Positions 8,693 to 17,667 of a stretch of 64,000 nt of DNA are shown piece by piece. The position numbers and the translations under genes were made by a program. How positions within the stretch are numbered: the stretch's first letter is position 1; each line of letters begins with the position of its first letter. A model generated the notes under the pieces. That model worked only from the letters and a program-made list of their open reading frames with translations, was not told the origin of the DNA and searched no databases. Source of the DNA: an uncultured Flavobacteriaceae bacterium (GTDB lineage Bacteria > Bacteroidota > Bacteroidia > Flavobacteriales > Flavobacteriaceae); the NCBI GenBank assembly GCA_947503005.1, contig CANNCA010000006.1:62001-126000 (forward strand), written 5' to 3'.

Positions 8693-9883
8693 ATGCCATC
8701 CATATCACAAAAAGGATCGGCGATGCCCGAATCGCCTATTAGAAAGTTGGTACCCTTTGCCGAAGATGCCAAAAAAAGAGGCGCTAAGGTGATTCATCTA
8801 AACATTGGACAACCGGATATCAAGACCCCGGAAGTTGCTCTTCAAGCCGTTAAAAATAATACGATTGACGTTCTAGCTTATAGCATCACCGAAGGTTCAG
8901 AGAGGTACAGGGAAAAACTTGCGGCCTATTATGCCAAAAATGATATTATCGTCACATCAAAAGACATTATCGTTACCACCGGGGGTTCCGAAGCCCTTTC
9001 TTTTGTGATGGGCACAATTGCCGATACCGAAGATGAAATTATTATTCCTGAGCCTTTTTATGCCAACTATAATGGATTCGCAACCGCATCAGGAGTAAAA
9101 GTTGTTCCTGTTGTTTCGGGTATTGAAACCAACTTTGCTTTACCTCCAATTGAAGAATTTGAAAAATTGGTTACACCCAAAACCAAAGCGATATTAATCT
9201 GTAACCCGGGAAACCCTACAGGCTACTTATACAGCAAAGAAGAAATTAAAAAATTAGCGGCTATTGTAAAGCAACACAATTTGTTTTTGATTGCCGATGA
9301 AGTGTATCGTGAATTTACTTATGATGGTGCGGAACATTATTCCATTTTACAAGAAGATGGACTGGAAGAACATGCGATTATCGTGGATTCTGTTTCTAAG
9401 AGATACAGCATGTGCGGAGCACGAATTGGATGCTTGGTATCAAAAAATAGAAGTGTCATTCAAACGGCTATGAAATTTGCACAGGCTAGACTCTCCCCTC
9501 CTACCTATGCACAAATCGCGGCGGAAGCGGCACTTGAAACGACCCAAGATTATTTTGATGACGTTAAGGAGGAATATGTGGGAAGAAGAAATCTACTCAT
9601 TGAAGAACTGAAGAAAATCGATGGGGTTAAAGTTGGCATCCCTAAAGGAGCTTTTTATTGTATCGCGGAGCTTCCCATCGAAGATGCAGATGATTTTGCA
9701 CAATGGCTTTTAGAAGATTTTAGGGTAAATAATGAAACTGTAATGGTCGCCCCGGCAGCAGGCTTCTATGCCACACAAGGTTTGGGCAAGAATCAAATTC
9801 GCATCGCCTACGTACTAGACAAAGAAAGTCTTAAAAGGGCAGTTTACATACTAAAGGAGGCCCTCAACAGTTATATAGGTTGA
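8693..9883 (+). CDS. PLP-dependent class I aminotransferase (aspartate-aminotransferase-like)
   Basis: About 396 residues from the ATG at 8693 (MPSISQKGSAMPESPIRKLV); a further upstream ATG at 8636 would add a tyrosine/phenylalanine-rich leader that is not family-like. Fold type I features are clear: HLNIGQPDI substrate motif, TTGGSEALSF phosphate-binding region, NPGNPTGYLYSKEE, ADEVYREFTYDG and the PLP lysine in SVSKRYSMCGARIG (Lys236 with this start). It is a cytoplasmic enzyme moving amino groups between an amino acid and 2-oxoglutarate or a related keto acid; the exact amino acid is not readable. Its stop TGA overlaps the murB start (TGATG), so the two genes are coupled. Confidence 0.9.
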   Translation: MPSISQKGSAMPESPIRKLVPFAEDAKKRGAKVIHLNIGQPDIKTPEVALQAVKNNTIDVLAYSITEGSERYREKLAAYYAKNDIIVTSKDIIVTTGGSEALSFVMGTIADTEDEIIIPEPFYANYNGFATASGVKVVPVVSGIETNFALPPIEEFEKLVTPKTKAILICNPGNPTGYLYSKEEIKKLAAIVKQHNLFLIADEVYREFTYDGAEHYSILQEDGLEEHAIIVDSVSKRYSMCGARIGCLVSKNRSVIQTAMKFAQARLSPPTYAQIAAEAALETTQDYFDDVKEEYVGRRNLLIEELKKIDGVKVGIPKGAFYCIAELPIEDADDFAQWLLEDFRVNNETVMVAPAAGFYATQGLGKNQIRIAYVLDKESLKRAVYILKEALNSYIG

Positions 9884-10899
9884 TGCAGGTTCAAGAAAAT
9901 ATATCCTTAAAAAAGTACAATACTTTTGGTATTGCGGCAAAGGCCACCTATTTCTGTGAAATCAATTCGGTGGAAGACTTGGCCAAAGCACTTCAATTAG
10001 AGGAGTATCCAGATAAATTTATTTTAAGTGGAGGCAGTAACATGCTTATTACCAAAGATATAGATGCTTTGGTGCTTTATCTAAACATAAAGGGCATAAC
10101 GGTTATAGCTGAAGAAGAAAATAACGTGATCTTAAAGGTCATGGCCGGGGAAAATTGGCACCAAATGGTCTTATGGACATTAAAACGAAACTACGGTGGA
10201 CTTGAAAATATGTCATTGATTCCCGGAAATACCGGTACTGCACCAATTCAGAACATCGGAGCCTATGGAGTGGAACTCAAAGACACCTTTATAAGTTGTG
10301 AAGCCATGGAAATAACAACGCAACATATTCGAACATTCACCAAGGAAGAATGCCAATTCGGGTATCGTGATTCCTATTTTAAGAATGAGGGAAAGGGGAA
10401 ATACATCATCACTGCAGTGACTTTTTGTTTGACGACAAATGACCATATTATAAATACTTCTTATGGGGCGATTGAAACGCAACTTGAAAAAGATGGTATT
10501 ACCGATCCGACTATAAGAGATATCTCGAATGCCGTAATCGCCATTCGAAAAAGCAAACTTCCGGACCCGGCGGAGTTGGGTAATAGTGGTAGTTTTTTTA
10601 AAAACCCTATGGTCACGAAACCTGAATTCGAAAAATTTTCTGCCTCGTATCCTGAAGCTCCGTACTATAAAGTCTCTGAAGAATTTTATAAAATACCTGC
10701 CGGATGGCTTATAGAACAATGTGGTTATAAGGGAAAACGTTTTGGTGACGCCGGAGTTCATAAAAACCAGGCTTTGGTATTAGTGAATTATGCAAACGCC
10801 ACAGGTTCGGAAATTCTAAATCTAGCCCATCGCATCATCAAAAGTGTCCATGAGAAATTTGGAATCAAGATAAGCCCAGAGGTAAACATTATTGGGTAA
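9883..10899 (+). CDS. murB: UDP-N-acetylenolpyruvoylglucosamine reductase
   Basis: 338 residues. MurB reduces the enolpyruvyl group of UDP-GlcNAc-enolpyruvate with NADPH via FAD, giving UDP-MurNAc for peptidoglycan. Visible motifs: N-terminal KKYNTFGIAA, FAD-binding ILSGGSNMLI, NTGTAPIQNIGAYG, the catalytic-serine segment GNSGSFFKNP, and the C-terminal acidic ISPEVNIIG with the catalytic glutamate. These fit type I MurB. The ATG at 9883 overlaps the stop of the aminotransferase gene by one base. A strong hairpin terminator follows at 10913. Confidence 0.96.
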   Translation: MQVQENISLKKYNTFGIAAKATYFCEINSVEDLAKALQLEEYPDKFILSGGSNMLITKDIDALVLYLNIKGITVIAEEENNVILKVMAGENWHQMVLWTLKRNYGGLENMSLIPGNTGTAPIQNIGAYGVELKDTFISCEAMEITTQHIRTFTKEECQFGYRDSYFKNEGKGKYIITAVTFCLTTNDHIINTSYGAIETQLEKDGITDPTIRDISNAVIAIRKSKLPDPAELGNSGSFFKNPMVTKPEFEKFSASYPEAPYYKVSEEFYKIPAGWLIEQCGYKGKRFGDAGVHKNQALVLVNYANATGSEILNLAHRIIKSVHEKFGIKISPEVNIIG

Positions 10900-10912
10900 T
10901 ATCCGAATAAAA

Positions 10913-10946
10913 ATAATCCCTTCAAATTTACACTTGAAGGGATTAT
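10913..10946. terminator. Intrinsic terminator after murB
   Basis: A perfect 13-bp stem (ATAATCCCTTCAA at 10913-10925 with TTGAAGGGATTAT at 10934-10946) with an 8-base loop follows the murB stop by 14 bases. There is no long T run on the plus side, so termination efficiency is uncertain. Confidence 0.65.
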
Positions 10947-11131
10947 ACCAAACCAAACTAACCAAAAACTAAATGTACAATTACCAGTTGTACATTTATT
11001 TAATTAAAAAATTGAGATTAAGGCAAATTAACAATCAAATTGATAAATTAGCGTTAATCAACATATATACGGTCGAGATGATTAATTTGGATGCCTAAGG
11101 CTGATATTTTTTTCAAACCCTATTAAAATAG

Positions 11132-11695
11132 ATGAGCACACTTCTTGAAAAACATATTGTTGAACTCTTGCAAGAGCGGAATGAAAAAGCCATTTCCCTT
11201 TTGTACGAACATTATGGTGACACACTGTATGGGGTTGCACATAAAGTGGTTCGAAATGAAGAATTGGCTCAAGATGTTTTACAGGAAAGTTTTGTGAAAA
11301 TCTGGAAAAAATCGGATACGTATGATTCATCTAAGGCTAAATTGTTCACATGGCTTTTTCGTATTACAAGAAATACCGCAATTGACAAATTAAGGAGCGT
11401 CAACACAAAAACGGACAAAGAAATCCAAATGGACGTTTCAGACGTATATAATTTAGGTGTCGATAGTATCAAACCTGAGTTCATGGATGTTCGTGAGAAC
11501 CTTGGAAAGATAGAAGAAAAGTACCAAATTGTACTTGACGCACTGTTTTTTCAGGGGATGACCCAGCAAGAAGCAAGTGATGAACTTGACATTCCGTTGG
11601 GAACAATCAAATCAAGGTTGAAAATCGGACTTCGTGAGCTAAGAAAAATTTACGGACCAACAATGATTATAACATTGCTTTTAAGTTTATTGTAA
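11132..11695 (+). CDS. ECF-family RNA polymerase sigma factor
   Basis: 187 residues. Sigma region 2 is YEHYGDTLYGVAHKVVRNEE through AKLFTWLFRITRNTAIDKLR (core binding and -10 recognition), and region 4 is MTQQEASDELDIPLGTIKSR, the -35 helix-turn-helix. The gene overlaps the downstream anti-sigma gene by one base (TAATG), so stoichiometric synthesis of the pair is likely. The protein ends in an unusually hydrophobic tail (TMIITLLLSLL), which I cannot explain. The regulon is unknown; by analogy with related pairs it responds to an envelope or oxidative signal released through the anti-sigma factor. Confidence 0.93.
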   Translation: MSTLLEKHIVELLQERNEKAISLLYEHYGDTLYGVAHKVVRNEELAQDVLQESFVKIWKKSDTYDSSKAKLFTWLFRITRNTAIDKLRSVNTKTDKEIQMDVSDVYNLGVDSIKPEFMDVRENLGKIEEKYQIVLDALFFQGMTQQEASDELDIPLGTIKSRLKIGLRELRKIYGPTMIITLLLSLL

Positions 11696-12453
11696 TGAAA
11701 GAAAAAATAAAAATATTTTTAGATACGGATCTTTTGGAGAAATATCTTCTAGGTACGACCACCGATGAGGAGGCTTTTCAGGTGGAGCGTTATATTGCCA
11801 TGTATCCTGAAGTTAAGGAAACTTACGATGAACTTCAGATGAATCTGGAGACCTTTGCCAAAATGCATGCCGTCAAAACTCCAGAAGGGTTGAAAGAACG
11901 CATAATTGCACGCATAAGAGGTGAGAAAGCTGGAAGAAAGCGTTTCTTTCAATATGCAATCGCCGCCAGTTTTGCTGCGCTCTTATTTGCTGCCGCTGCC
12001 TTTTTCTTCTATTCGCAAAATCAAAGTCTACAGGAAGAGAATGATATGGTATCCAACCAAATAAAGTTGTTGGAGCAAGATATGAAAGACCAATTGGAAG
12101 ATGTTCGAAATCAATTTATCGTGTTGAACAATCCAAGAACAAAACGGTTGAATGTCAAGGGTAATCAAAAGGCGAAGGAACTTAAAGCTGTAGCGTATAT
12201 CAACCCGGTAAAAAAATTGTCTTATATCAACGTAAGCAACCTTCCTAATCTACCTGAAAATCAATGTTTTCAAATGTGGGCGGAAGTAAACGGTGAAATG
12301 GTCAATTTGGGTATTATCAAAGAGTCCATGGCTCAAGATAATCTATTGGCACTCCCCTATTCTGATACTGCGGTGGGGTATATCACCATCGAACCAGAAG
12401 GTGGCAATATGACACCAACCGTTGAAAATATAGTCGCGAACATCAAATACTGA
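11695..12453 (+). CDS. Membrane anti-sigma factor (RskA-like)
   Basis: 252 residues. The cytoplasmic N-terminal part (about 1-80, LLEKYLLGTTTDEEAFQVER) resembles an anti-sigma domain without the zinc-binding His-x3-Cys-x2-Cys. A single membrane helix lies at about 85-106 (FQYAIAASFAALLFAAAAFF), then a coiled-coil segment, and a C-terminal RskA domain containing INVSNLPNLPENQCFQMWAE and VNLGIIKES. It should hold the ECF sigma factor encoded immediately upstream (one-base overlap) at the inner membrane and release it on an extracytoplasmic signal. A terminator hairpin follows at 12478. Confidence 0.9.
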   Translation: MKEKIKIFLDTDLLEKYLLGTTTDEEAFQVERYIAMYPEVKETYDELQMNLETFAKMHAVKTPEGLKERIIARIRGEKAGRKRFFQYAIAASFAALLFAAAAFFFYSQNQSLQEENDMVSNQIKLLEQDMKDQLEDVRNQFIVLNNPRTKRLNVKGNQKAKELKAVAYINPVKKLSYINVSNLPNLPENQCFQMWAEVNGEMVNLGIIKESMAQDNLLALPYSDTAVGYITIEPEGGNMTPTVENIVANIKY

Positions 12454-12477
12454 TTTATAGATACACAAGATATTTTT

Positions 12478-12510
12478 AAAGCCCTGACCCAAATGTCAGG
12501 GCTTTATTTT
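12478..12510 (+). terminator. Intrinsic terminator of the sigma/anti-sigma operon
   Basis: AAAGCCCTGAC (12478-12488) pairs with GTCAGGGCTTT (12495-12505) in an 11-bp stem with a 6-base loop, followed by a T-rich stretch. It lies 24 bases after the anti-sigma stop. Confidence 0.85.
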
Positions 12511-12534
12511 TATATCTTTGCCAAAAGTTCTATT

Positions 12535-12744
12535 ATGAAACTGATGTTGTTGACCATAGGTATTTTAGCCCTTAGTTTCGCTGGAATTGCCATAAAGATC
12601 TGGTCAAAAAAAGATGGTGAATTTGCAGGTACCTGTGCTAGTCAAAGTCCGTTTTTGAATAAAGAAGGTGAAGCATGCGGTATGTGCGGAAAACTTCCCT
12701 CTGAACAAGATTGCCGAAAAGATATCACTGCTGATCTGCAATAG
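12535..12744 (+). CDS. Small membrane-anchored cysteine-rich protein
   Basis: 69 residues from the ATG at 12535; an upstream in-frame ATG lies inside the preceding terminator hairpin and is unlikely. A TATCTTTG element (12513-12520) sits 14 bases before the start and matches the Bacteroidota -7 box. One N-terminal membrane helix (MLLTIGILALSFAGIAIKIW) precedes a small domain with four cysteines: TCASQSP, ACGMCGK and DCRKD. The spacing could hold a metal or two disulfides. Small proteins of this type recur in flavobacteria; function unknown. Confidence 0.7.
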   Translation: MKLMLLTIGILALSFAGIAIKIWSKKDGEFAGTCASQSPFLNKEGEACGMCGKLPSEQDCRKDITADLQ

Positions 12745-12786
12745 TCAATTACATTAACTATTCATTCATCCCGCTTAACAATTCCT

Positions 12787-13347
12787 TTGGATTCTAAAGA
12801 AAAGGACATTCCAAATATTATCAGCAAGGCCAGGAAAGGCAGCCAAATTGCTTTCAGCACCCTGTTGGATATTTTCTGGAACGATGTCTATGGATTTCAA
12901 TTAAAGCGCACGGAGAATGAAAATGATGCCGAAGACATCACCATCCAGACTTTTTCAAAAGCCTTTGACAAAATAGCAACCTACGATGCAAATTATGAGT
13001 TTAAGACGTGGCTGATCACAATCTCCAAAAACATTCATGTCGATTTGATTAGAAAGCGAAAACGTACACTTGATACCGCCGGAAAATACGAAGATGTTAA
13101 AAGGGTACTAGACGCCTCTCCCTCTGCTGAAGATCAACTCATTACCGAACAAAATCTAGCCAACTTACTACAGCATATCAAGAAATTGAAGCCCCATTAC
13201 CAAGAAGTCATCAATCTAAGGTATTTCAATGAGCTTAGTTATGCCGATATTGCGACCGAATTAAATGAGCCTATCAATAATGTGAAGGTGAAGTTATTGC
13301 GGGCCAAAAAGCTTTTGGCAGAAATTATCAAGGGTACTAGACAATGA
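12787..13347 (+). CDS. Second ECF-family RNA polymerase sigma factor
   Basis: 186 residues with sigma region 2 (YGFQLKRTENENDAEDITIQ and FKTWLITISKNIHVDLIRKR) and region 4 (LRYFNELSYADIATELNEPI). It starts with a TTG at 12787 (MDSKEKDIPN); no in-frame ATG lies nearby. It is distinct in sequence from the ECF sigma factor 1.1 kb upstream and has no adjacent anti-sigma gene, so its control is unknown. The downstream gene is lipA after a 133-base gap, probably a separate unit. Confidence 0.9.
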   Translation: MDSKEKDIPNIISKARKGSQIAFSTLLDIFWNDVYGFQLKRTENENDAEDITIQTFSKAFDKIATYDANYEFKTWLITISKNIHVDLIRKRKRTLDTAGKYEDVKRVLDASPSAEDQLITEQNLANLLQHIKKLKPHYQEVINLRYFNELSYADIATELNEPINNVKVKLLRAKKLLAEIIKGTRQ

Positions 13348-13480
13348 TTTTCCAGGAGCACAAATCTTCAAAATCTTTACCCAATAGGCTTGAAAAAAAA
13401 CGGAAATTCAATAAAAACACGAGACTTAGCTAAAAAGTATCGTCCCCTGATTTGTTCGTATATTTGCATAAAAGTTTTGT

Positions 13481-14356
13481 ATGAGTACAGAAGTGTTAAA
13501 AAGTGTAGCTCCACCTAAAGGAAAACCAAAATGGCTACGTGTTAAATTACCTACCGGTAAGAAATACACGCAACTTAGAGGCTTGGTTGAAAAGTACGAT
13601 TTACATACAATTTGCACCTCAGGCAGCTGTCCCAACATGGGTGAATGCTGGGGAGAAGGCACCGCCACCTTCATGATTCTTGGAAACATATGCACACGGT
13701 CTTGTGGTTTTTGTGGTGTAAAAACCGGACGACCTGAAACCGTTGATTGGGCCGAACCAGAAAAAGTGGCACGTTCTATTCATATCATGGGCATAAAACA
13801 TGCGGTAATCACTTCGGTAGACCGCGATGACTTAAAGGATATGGGCTCCATTATTTGGGCCGAAACCGTGCAGGCGATTCGAAGAATGAATCCGAAAACT
13901 ACTTTAGAGACTTTAATTCCTGATTTTCAAGGAATAGAAAGGCATTTAGACCGAATTATCGAGGTAAAACCTGAAGTTGTTTCCCATAACATGGAAACGG
14001 TAAAAAGACTTACAAGAGAGGTTCGTATTCAAGCGAAATACGAAAGAAGTCTAGACGTCTTGCGATATTTGAAGGAGGAGGGCTTAAATAGAACCAAATC
14101 CGGTATTATGCTTGGTCTAGGTGAACTCGAAGAAGAAGTACTGGAAACCATGGAAGATTTGAGAAAGGCCAATGTAGATGTAGTAACTATAGGGCAATAT
14201 CTTCAACCTTCGAAAAAACATTTGCCCGTTAAAGAATTCATTCTACCCGAACAGTTCAAAAAATATGAAGAAACCGGATTGAAAATGGGTTTTAGACATG
14301 TAGAAAGCGGAGCATTGGTAAGATCCTCGTACAAAGCTCACAAACACATCCTTTAA
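13481..14356 (+). CDS. lipA: Lipoyl synthase
   Basis: 291 residues. LipA is a radical SAM enzyme that inserts two sulfur atoms into octanoyl groups bound to lipoyl domains, completing lipoate cofactors. Both iron-sulfur sites are visible: the auxiliary-cluster cysteines in [20 protein letters not shown] and the radical SAM motif C-x3-C-x2-C in [10 protein letters not shown]. The C-terminal RSSYKAH supplies the conserved RSSY motif with the serine ligand. A perfect -7 element TATATTTG (13459-13466) lies upstream of the ATG, although no clear TTG is at the right distance. Confidence 0.97.
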   Translation: MSTEVLKSVAPPKGKPKWLRVKLPTGKKYTQLRGLVEKYDLHTICTSGSCPNMGECWGEGTATFMILGNICTRSCGFCGVKTGRPETVDWAEPEKVARSIHIMGIKHAVITSVDRDDLKDMGSIIWAETVQAIRRMNPKTTLETLIPDFQGIERHLDRIIEVKPEVVSHNMETVKRLTREVRIQAKYERSLDVLRYLKEEGLNRTKSGIMLGLGELEEEVLETMEDLRKANVDVVTIGQYLQPSKKHLPVKEFILPEQFKKYEETGLKMGFRHVESGALVRSSYKAHKHIL

Positions 14357-14413
14357 GTTCCAAAAGCAGAACTTACCCTATCCCTTCTAAATACCTGGAT
14401 TTATCTTTACATT

Positions 14414-15424
14414 ATGAAAACAACGAAGATCGGTATCAATGGTTTTGGAAGAATTGGACGAACACTTTTCAGATTGTTACAAAAGCATGAACACTTACAA
14501 GTGGTTGCCATCAATGACCTTGCTGATGCAAAAACTTTGGCTCATTTATTAAAATACGACAGCATTCATGGAGTTTTGGATAGTAAAATCAGCCATACAA
14601 AAGATACGATTGAAGTTGAAGAAACATCCGTTGCCCTGTTGAATCACAGACATCCAGAGAAAATCGATTGGTCGTTACATGAGGTAGATATAGTAGTTGA
14701 GGCAACGGGAAAATTTAAAAAACGAGAAGAATTAGCCCACCATCTTAAAAATGGGGCGAAAAAAGTGCTACTTTCCGTTCCGCCAATTGAAGATGACATT
14801 AAAATGATCGTTATCGGTATTAACGAAAATACGCTAGAAGCAACCGATGACATCATCTCTAATGCTTCCTGTACCACGAACAATGCAGCCCCTATGATAA
14901 AGGTGATCCAAGATCTCTGTGGTATTGAACAGGCCTATATCACCACTATTCACTCTTTTACATCGGACCAAAGTCTTCACGATCAGCCACATCACGATTT
15001 AAGAAGAGCAAGGGCAGCATCACTATCGATTGTGCCAACTACGACTGGTGCCGCAAAGGCGTTGACTCGTATTTTTCCAGAACTTTCGGATGTCATCGGA
15101 GGCTGCGGTATACGCGTTCCCGTGCCCAACGGTTCGTTGACAGACATCACCTTCAATGTTAAAAAACCAGCAACCATTCAGGAAATAAATGATACTTTTG
15201 AGAGTGTTTCAAAAAATGAACTGAAAAATGTGCTTTTTTATACTGAAGACCCCATAGTATCAATCGATATAAACAATAGTTGTCATTCTTGTACGTTTGA
15301 TTCACAGATGACTTCCGTTATAGGAAAAATGGTTAAAATAATAGGCTGGTATGACAACGAAACCGGATATAGTAGTAGAATCATAGATCTTATCAATTTA
15401 CTGGTCAGTAAAAAATACATTTGA
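14414..15424 (+). CDS. gap: Type I glyceraldehyde-3-phosphate dehydrogenase
   Basis: 336 residues. The enzyme oxidises glyceraldehyde 3-phosphate to 1,3-bisphosphoglycerate with NAD and phosphate in glycolysis. The N-terminal dinucleotide fold has INGFGRIGRTLFR and INDLAD, the aspartate suggesting NAD rather than NADP. The catalytic Cys153 is in NASCTTNNAAP; most GAPDHs have SCTTNCLAP, so the second, non-catalytic cysteine is replaced by Asn. IVPTTTGAAKAL and WYDNETGYSSR are standard. The stop overlaps the TTG start of the histidine kinase gene, so the two may be cotranscribed. Confidence 0.95.
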   Translation: MKTTKIGINGFGRIGRTLFRLLQKHEHLQVVAINDLADAKTLAHLLKYDSIHGVLDSKISHTKDTIEVEETSVALLNHRHPEKIDWSLHEVDIVVEATGKFKKREELAHHLKNGAKKVLLSVPPIEDDIKMIVIGINENTLEATDDIISNASCTTNNAAPMIKVIQDLCGIEQAYITTIHSFTSDQSLHDQPHHDLRRARAASLSIVPTTTGAAKALTRIFPELSDVIGGCGIRVPVPNGSLTDITFNVKKPATIQEINDTFESVSKNELKNVLFYTEDPIVSIDINNSCHSCTFDSQMTSVIGKMVKIIGWYDNETGYSSRIIDLINLLVSKKYI

Positions 15425-17667
15425 AATTCACTTATCAACATATAAAAAGTAAAACTACCCTTTTAATATGGGTGTTTTTGGCGTGCTTTCAACTATCGCA
15501 AGGGCAGACTATAGATTCTACAGCTCAAACAGTAGATTCTCTTGGTAGAGATTTGAACTTCTATTTTGATCAAGCGCGAATATTAAAGAATCAAAACAAA
15601 TTAGATCTCGCAATCAAGTCAATAGAAAAAGCGGCTGAATTGGCCGAGATAAATGACGACGTTAAGGCACTTATTGATAGTTACAATAAATTTGCATTGC
15701 TTTATTTGGAATTGGGTAAAGATCAAGATCGGGCACTTTTTTTTCTAGATCGGGCTAAAACATTGCTTAAAGACGTTGAATATCCTTATGGCAATGCTAT
15801 TTACAGATATGTTGATGCCCTTGTGCTCTTTAAAAATGAAAAGAGCTTTCAGGCGCTTCTAATGTTGGAGCAGGCGAAACAATTGAACAACGATCGAAAT
15901 TTTTTCAATAGGATATTATTGGTAGAGGGTGACATTTATACCAGCCTTGAAAAATACGATGTTGCCTCGAAGAACTACAATTCGCTAATAATTAATACGG
16001 ACATCCACGAAAAGGAATATCTCGCCACCAGAGCTTATTTGGGGCTCGCAGCGTTACATTACAAGACCGAAGAATTTGATTTAAGCGTTACAAATGCAGA
16101 AGAAGCCCTAAAATTGGCCAAGGCCAACAGTTTTTTTAAAGAAATTTATGATGCAAATGTTCAGCTCACCGAGAGCTACGAAAAATTAGGAAACTACGAG
16201 CTTGCCCTTTCCAGAAATAGAGAACTTCTTGTAATCAAGGACTCGATTTTTAATATCGAAAAAATTAAGACCGAGACGAAAACCGCCGAAAAAATTCAAT
16301 TTGAATTCATGGAAGGTCAAATCAAACAGCAAGATCAGAAAATCGAAGAACTGACCGAATCCGAAAATAGATCCGAGGTAGCTGTGATTTTGACATCCGC
16401 TTTCTTAATCATTATTTCACTTTTAGCTGTTTCATTGTACCGTAATAACCAAATCAAGTTGAAAACTAACGACCTATTACAGACAAAGAACAATGAACTT
16501 CAAGCTGCTAGGGATGCTGCCATCAGTGCCATGGATGCAAAAACAAACTTCTTATCAACCGTAAGTCATGAGCTAAGAACACCGCTCTATGCCGTAACCG
16601 GTCTTACCCACTTACTTTTAGAAGAGAATCCTAGTGAGAATCAAAAAGAACATTTAAAAGCACTAAAATTTTCAGGTGATTATCTCTTAAACTTCATTAA
16701 TGACATTTTACAGATCAATAAAATTGATGCTGATAAGTTAGAACCGCTGAATGTTGATTTTAATCTGAAAAGAACGATACAAGAGGTTATCGACTCACTT
16801 CAACAAAGCGCAAGCGCAAATAACACCAAAATTATTCTTGAATATGACAAGGAAATTCCGAGTCATTTGATGAGCGACCCCATAAAATTGTCCCAGATTT
16901 TTATGAATTTGATAGGCAATGCCCTAAAATTTACTAAAAACGGTGAAGTAAAAGTTATTGCGCAGTTATTGAATAAAGAAGAAGAAGATGTAACTCTATA
17001 TTTTGAAGTATCAGATACAGGTATTGGAATTTCAAAAGAAAAGCAACAGAGTATATTTGAAGGTTTTGAACAAGGGTCAATCCAAATCAACCGTGAATAT
17101 GGTGGAACTGGATTAGGGTTGACCATTGTCAAAAGCCTATTGGGCCTATTCGATAGTAAAATTCAGTTGGAAAGTGAACCAGGCAAAGGAAGTACTTTCT
17201 TTTTTGAACTTGAGTTGAAATGTAAGGACAGCTTGGTCGATGATATACCTTTTGAAATCACCCAACAAGACTTCGATTACAAAGGGTTGCACATTATGAT
17301 TGTAGAAGACAATAAAATAAATCAGGTCATTACGAAGAAAATGCTGACCAAGAAAGAGATAACCAGCGATATTGCCAATAATGGTATGGAAGCTGTAGAA
17401 TTGGCCCGTACGAACAAGTACGATGCAATTTTAATGGATATTCATATGCCCGGTATAAGTGGTGAAGAGGCCACTATTCAAATTCGTGAATTTGATTCGG
17501 AAACCCCTATTATTGCTTTGACAGCAATCTCTTTGGATGACAGTTTAGAAAGTTTTTATGCCGCAGGATGTAATGATGTGGTCACAAAACCATTCAAACC
17601 TGAAGTATTCTATCAAAAAATAGGAGAAAACATATTTAACAAAACGGTCAAGAATTCCGCTTCATAA
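15421..17667 (+). CDS. TPR-containing hybrid sensor histidine kinase with receiver domain
   Basis: 748 residues starting at a TTG that overlaps the gap stop. Order: signal peptide (LIWVFLACFQLSQGQ), periplasmic tetratricopeptide repeats at about 40-290, one membrane helix at about 320-340 (VILTSAFLIIISLLAVSLYR), a short coiled coil, HisKA with phospho-acceptor His383 (STVSHELRTPLYAV), HATPase with N box (FMNLIGNALKF) and G boxes (DTGIGI, GGTGLGLTIV), and a C-terminal receiver with Asp673 (ILMDIHMPG) and the switch lysine in VTKPFKP. There is no DNA-binding domain, so output must pass through a phosphotransfer protein or another regulator. Its 3' end overlaps lpxK convergently by 20 bases. Confidence 0.93.
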   Translation: MKFTYQHIKSKTTLLIWVFLACFQLSQGQTIDSTAQTVDSLGRDLNFYFDQARILKNQNKLDLAIKSIEKAAELAEINDDVKALIDSYNKFALLYLELGKDQDRALFFLDRAKTLLKDVEYPYGNAIYRYVDALVLFKNEKSFQALLMLEQAKQLNNDRNFFNRILLVEGDIYTSLEKYDVASKNYNSLIINTDIHEKEYLATRAYLGLAALHYKTEEFDLSVTNAEEALKLAKANSFFKEIYDANVQLTESYEKLGNYELALSRNRELLVIKDSIFNIEKIKTETKTAEKIQFEFMEGQIKQQDQKIEELTESENRSEVAVILTSAFLIIISLLAVSLYRNNQIKLKTNDLLQTKNNELQAARDAAISAMDAKTNFLSTVSHELRTPLYAVTGLTHLLLEENPSENQKEHLKALKFSGDYLLNFINDILQINKIDADKLEPLNVDFNLKRTIQEVIDSLQQSASANNTKIILEYDKEIPSHLMSDPIKLSQIFMNLIGNALKFTKNGEVKVIAQLLNKEEEDVTLYFEVSDTGIGISKEKQQSIFEGFEQGSIQINREYGGTGLGLTIVKSLLGLFDSKIQLESEPGKGSTFFFELELKCKDSLVDDIPFEITQQDFDYKGLHIMIVEDNKINQVITKKMLTKKEITSDIANNGMEAVELARTNKYDAILMDIHMPGISGEEATIQIREFDSETPIIALTAISLDDSLESFYAAGCNDVVTKPFKPEVFYQKIGENIFNKTVKNSAS

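Noticed and set aside
17648-17667. Possible misannotation of lpxK or the histidine kinase because of their 20-base 3' overlap
   Set aside because: Both C-termini are natural in length and composition; short convergent overlaps also occur at 34564-34567 and 38198-38232.
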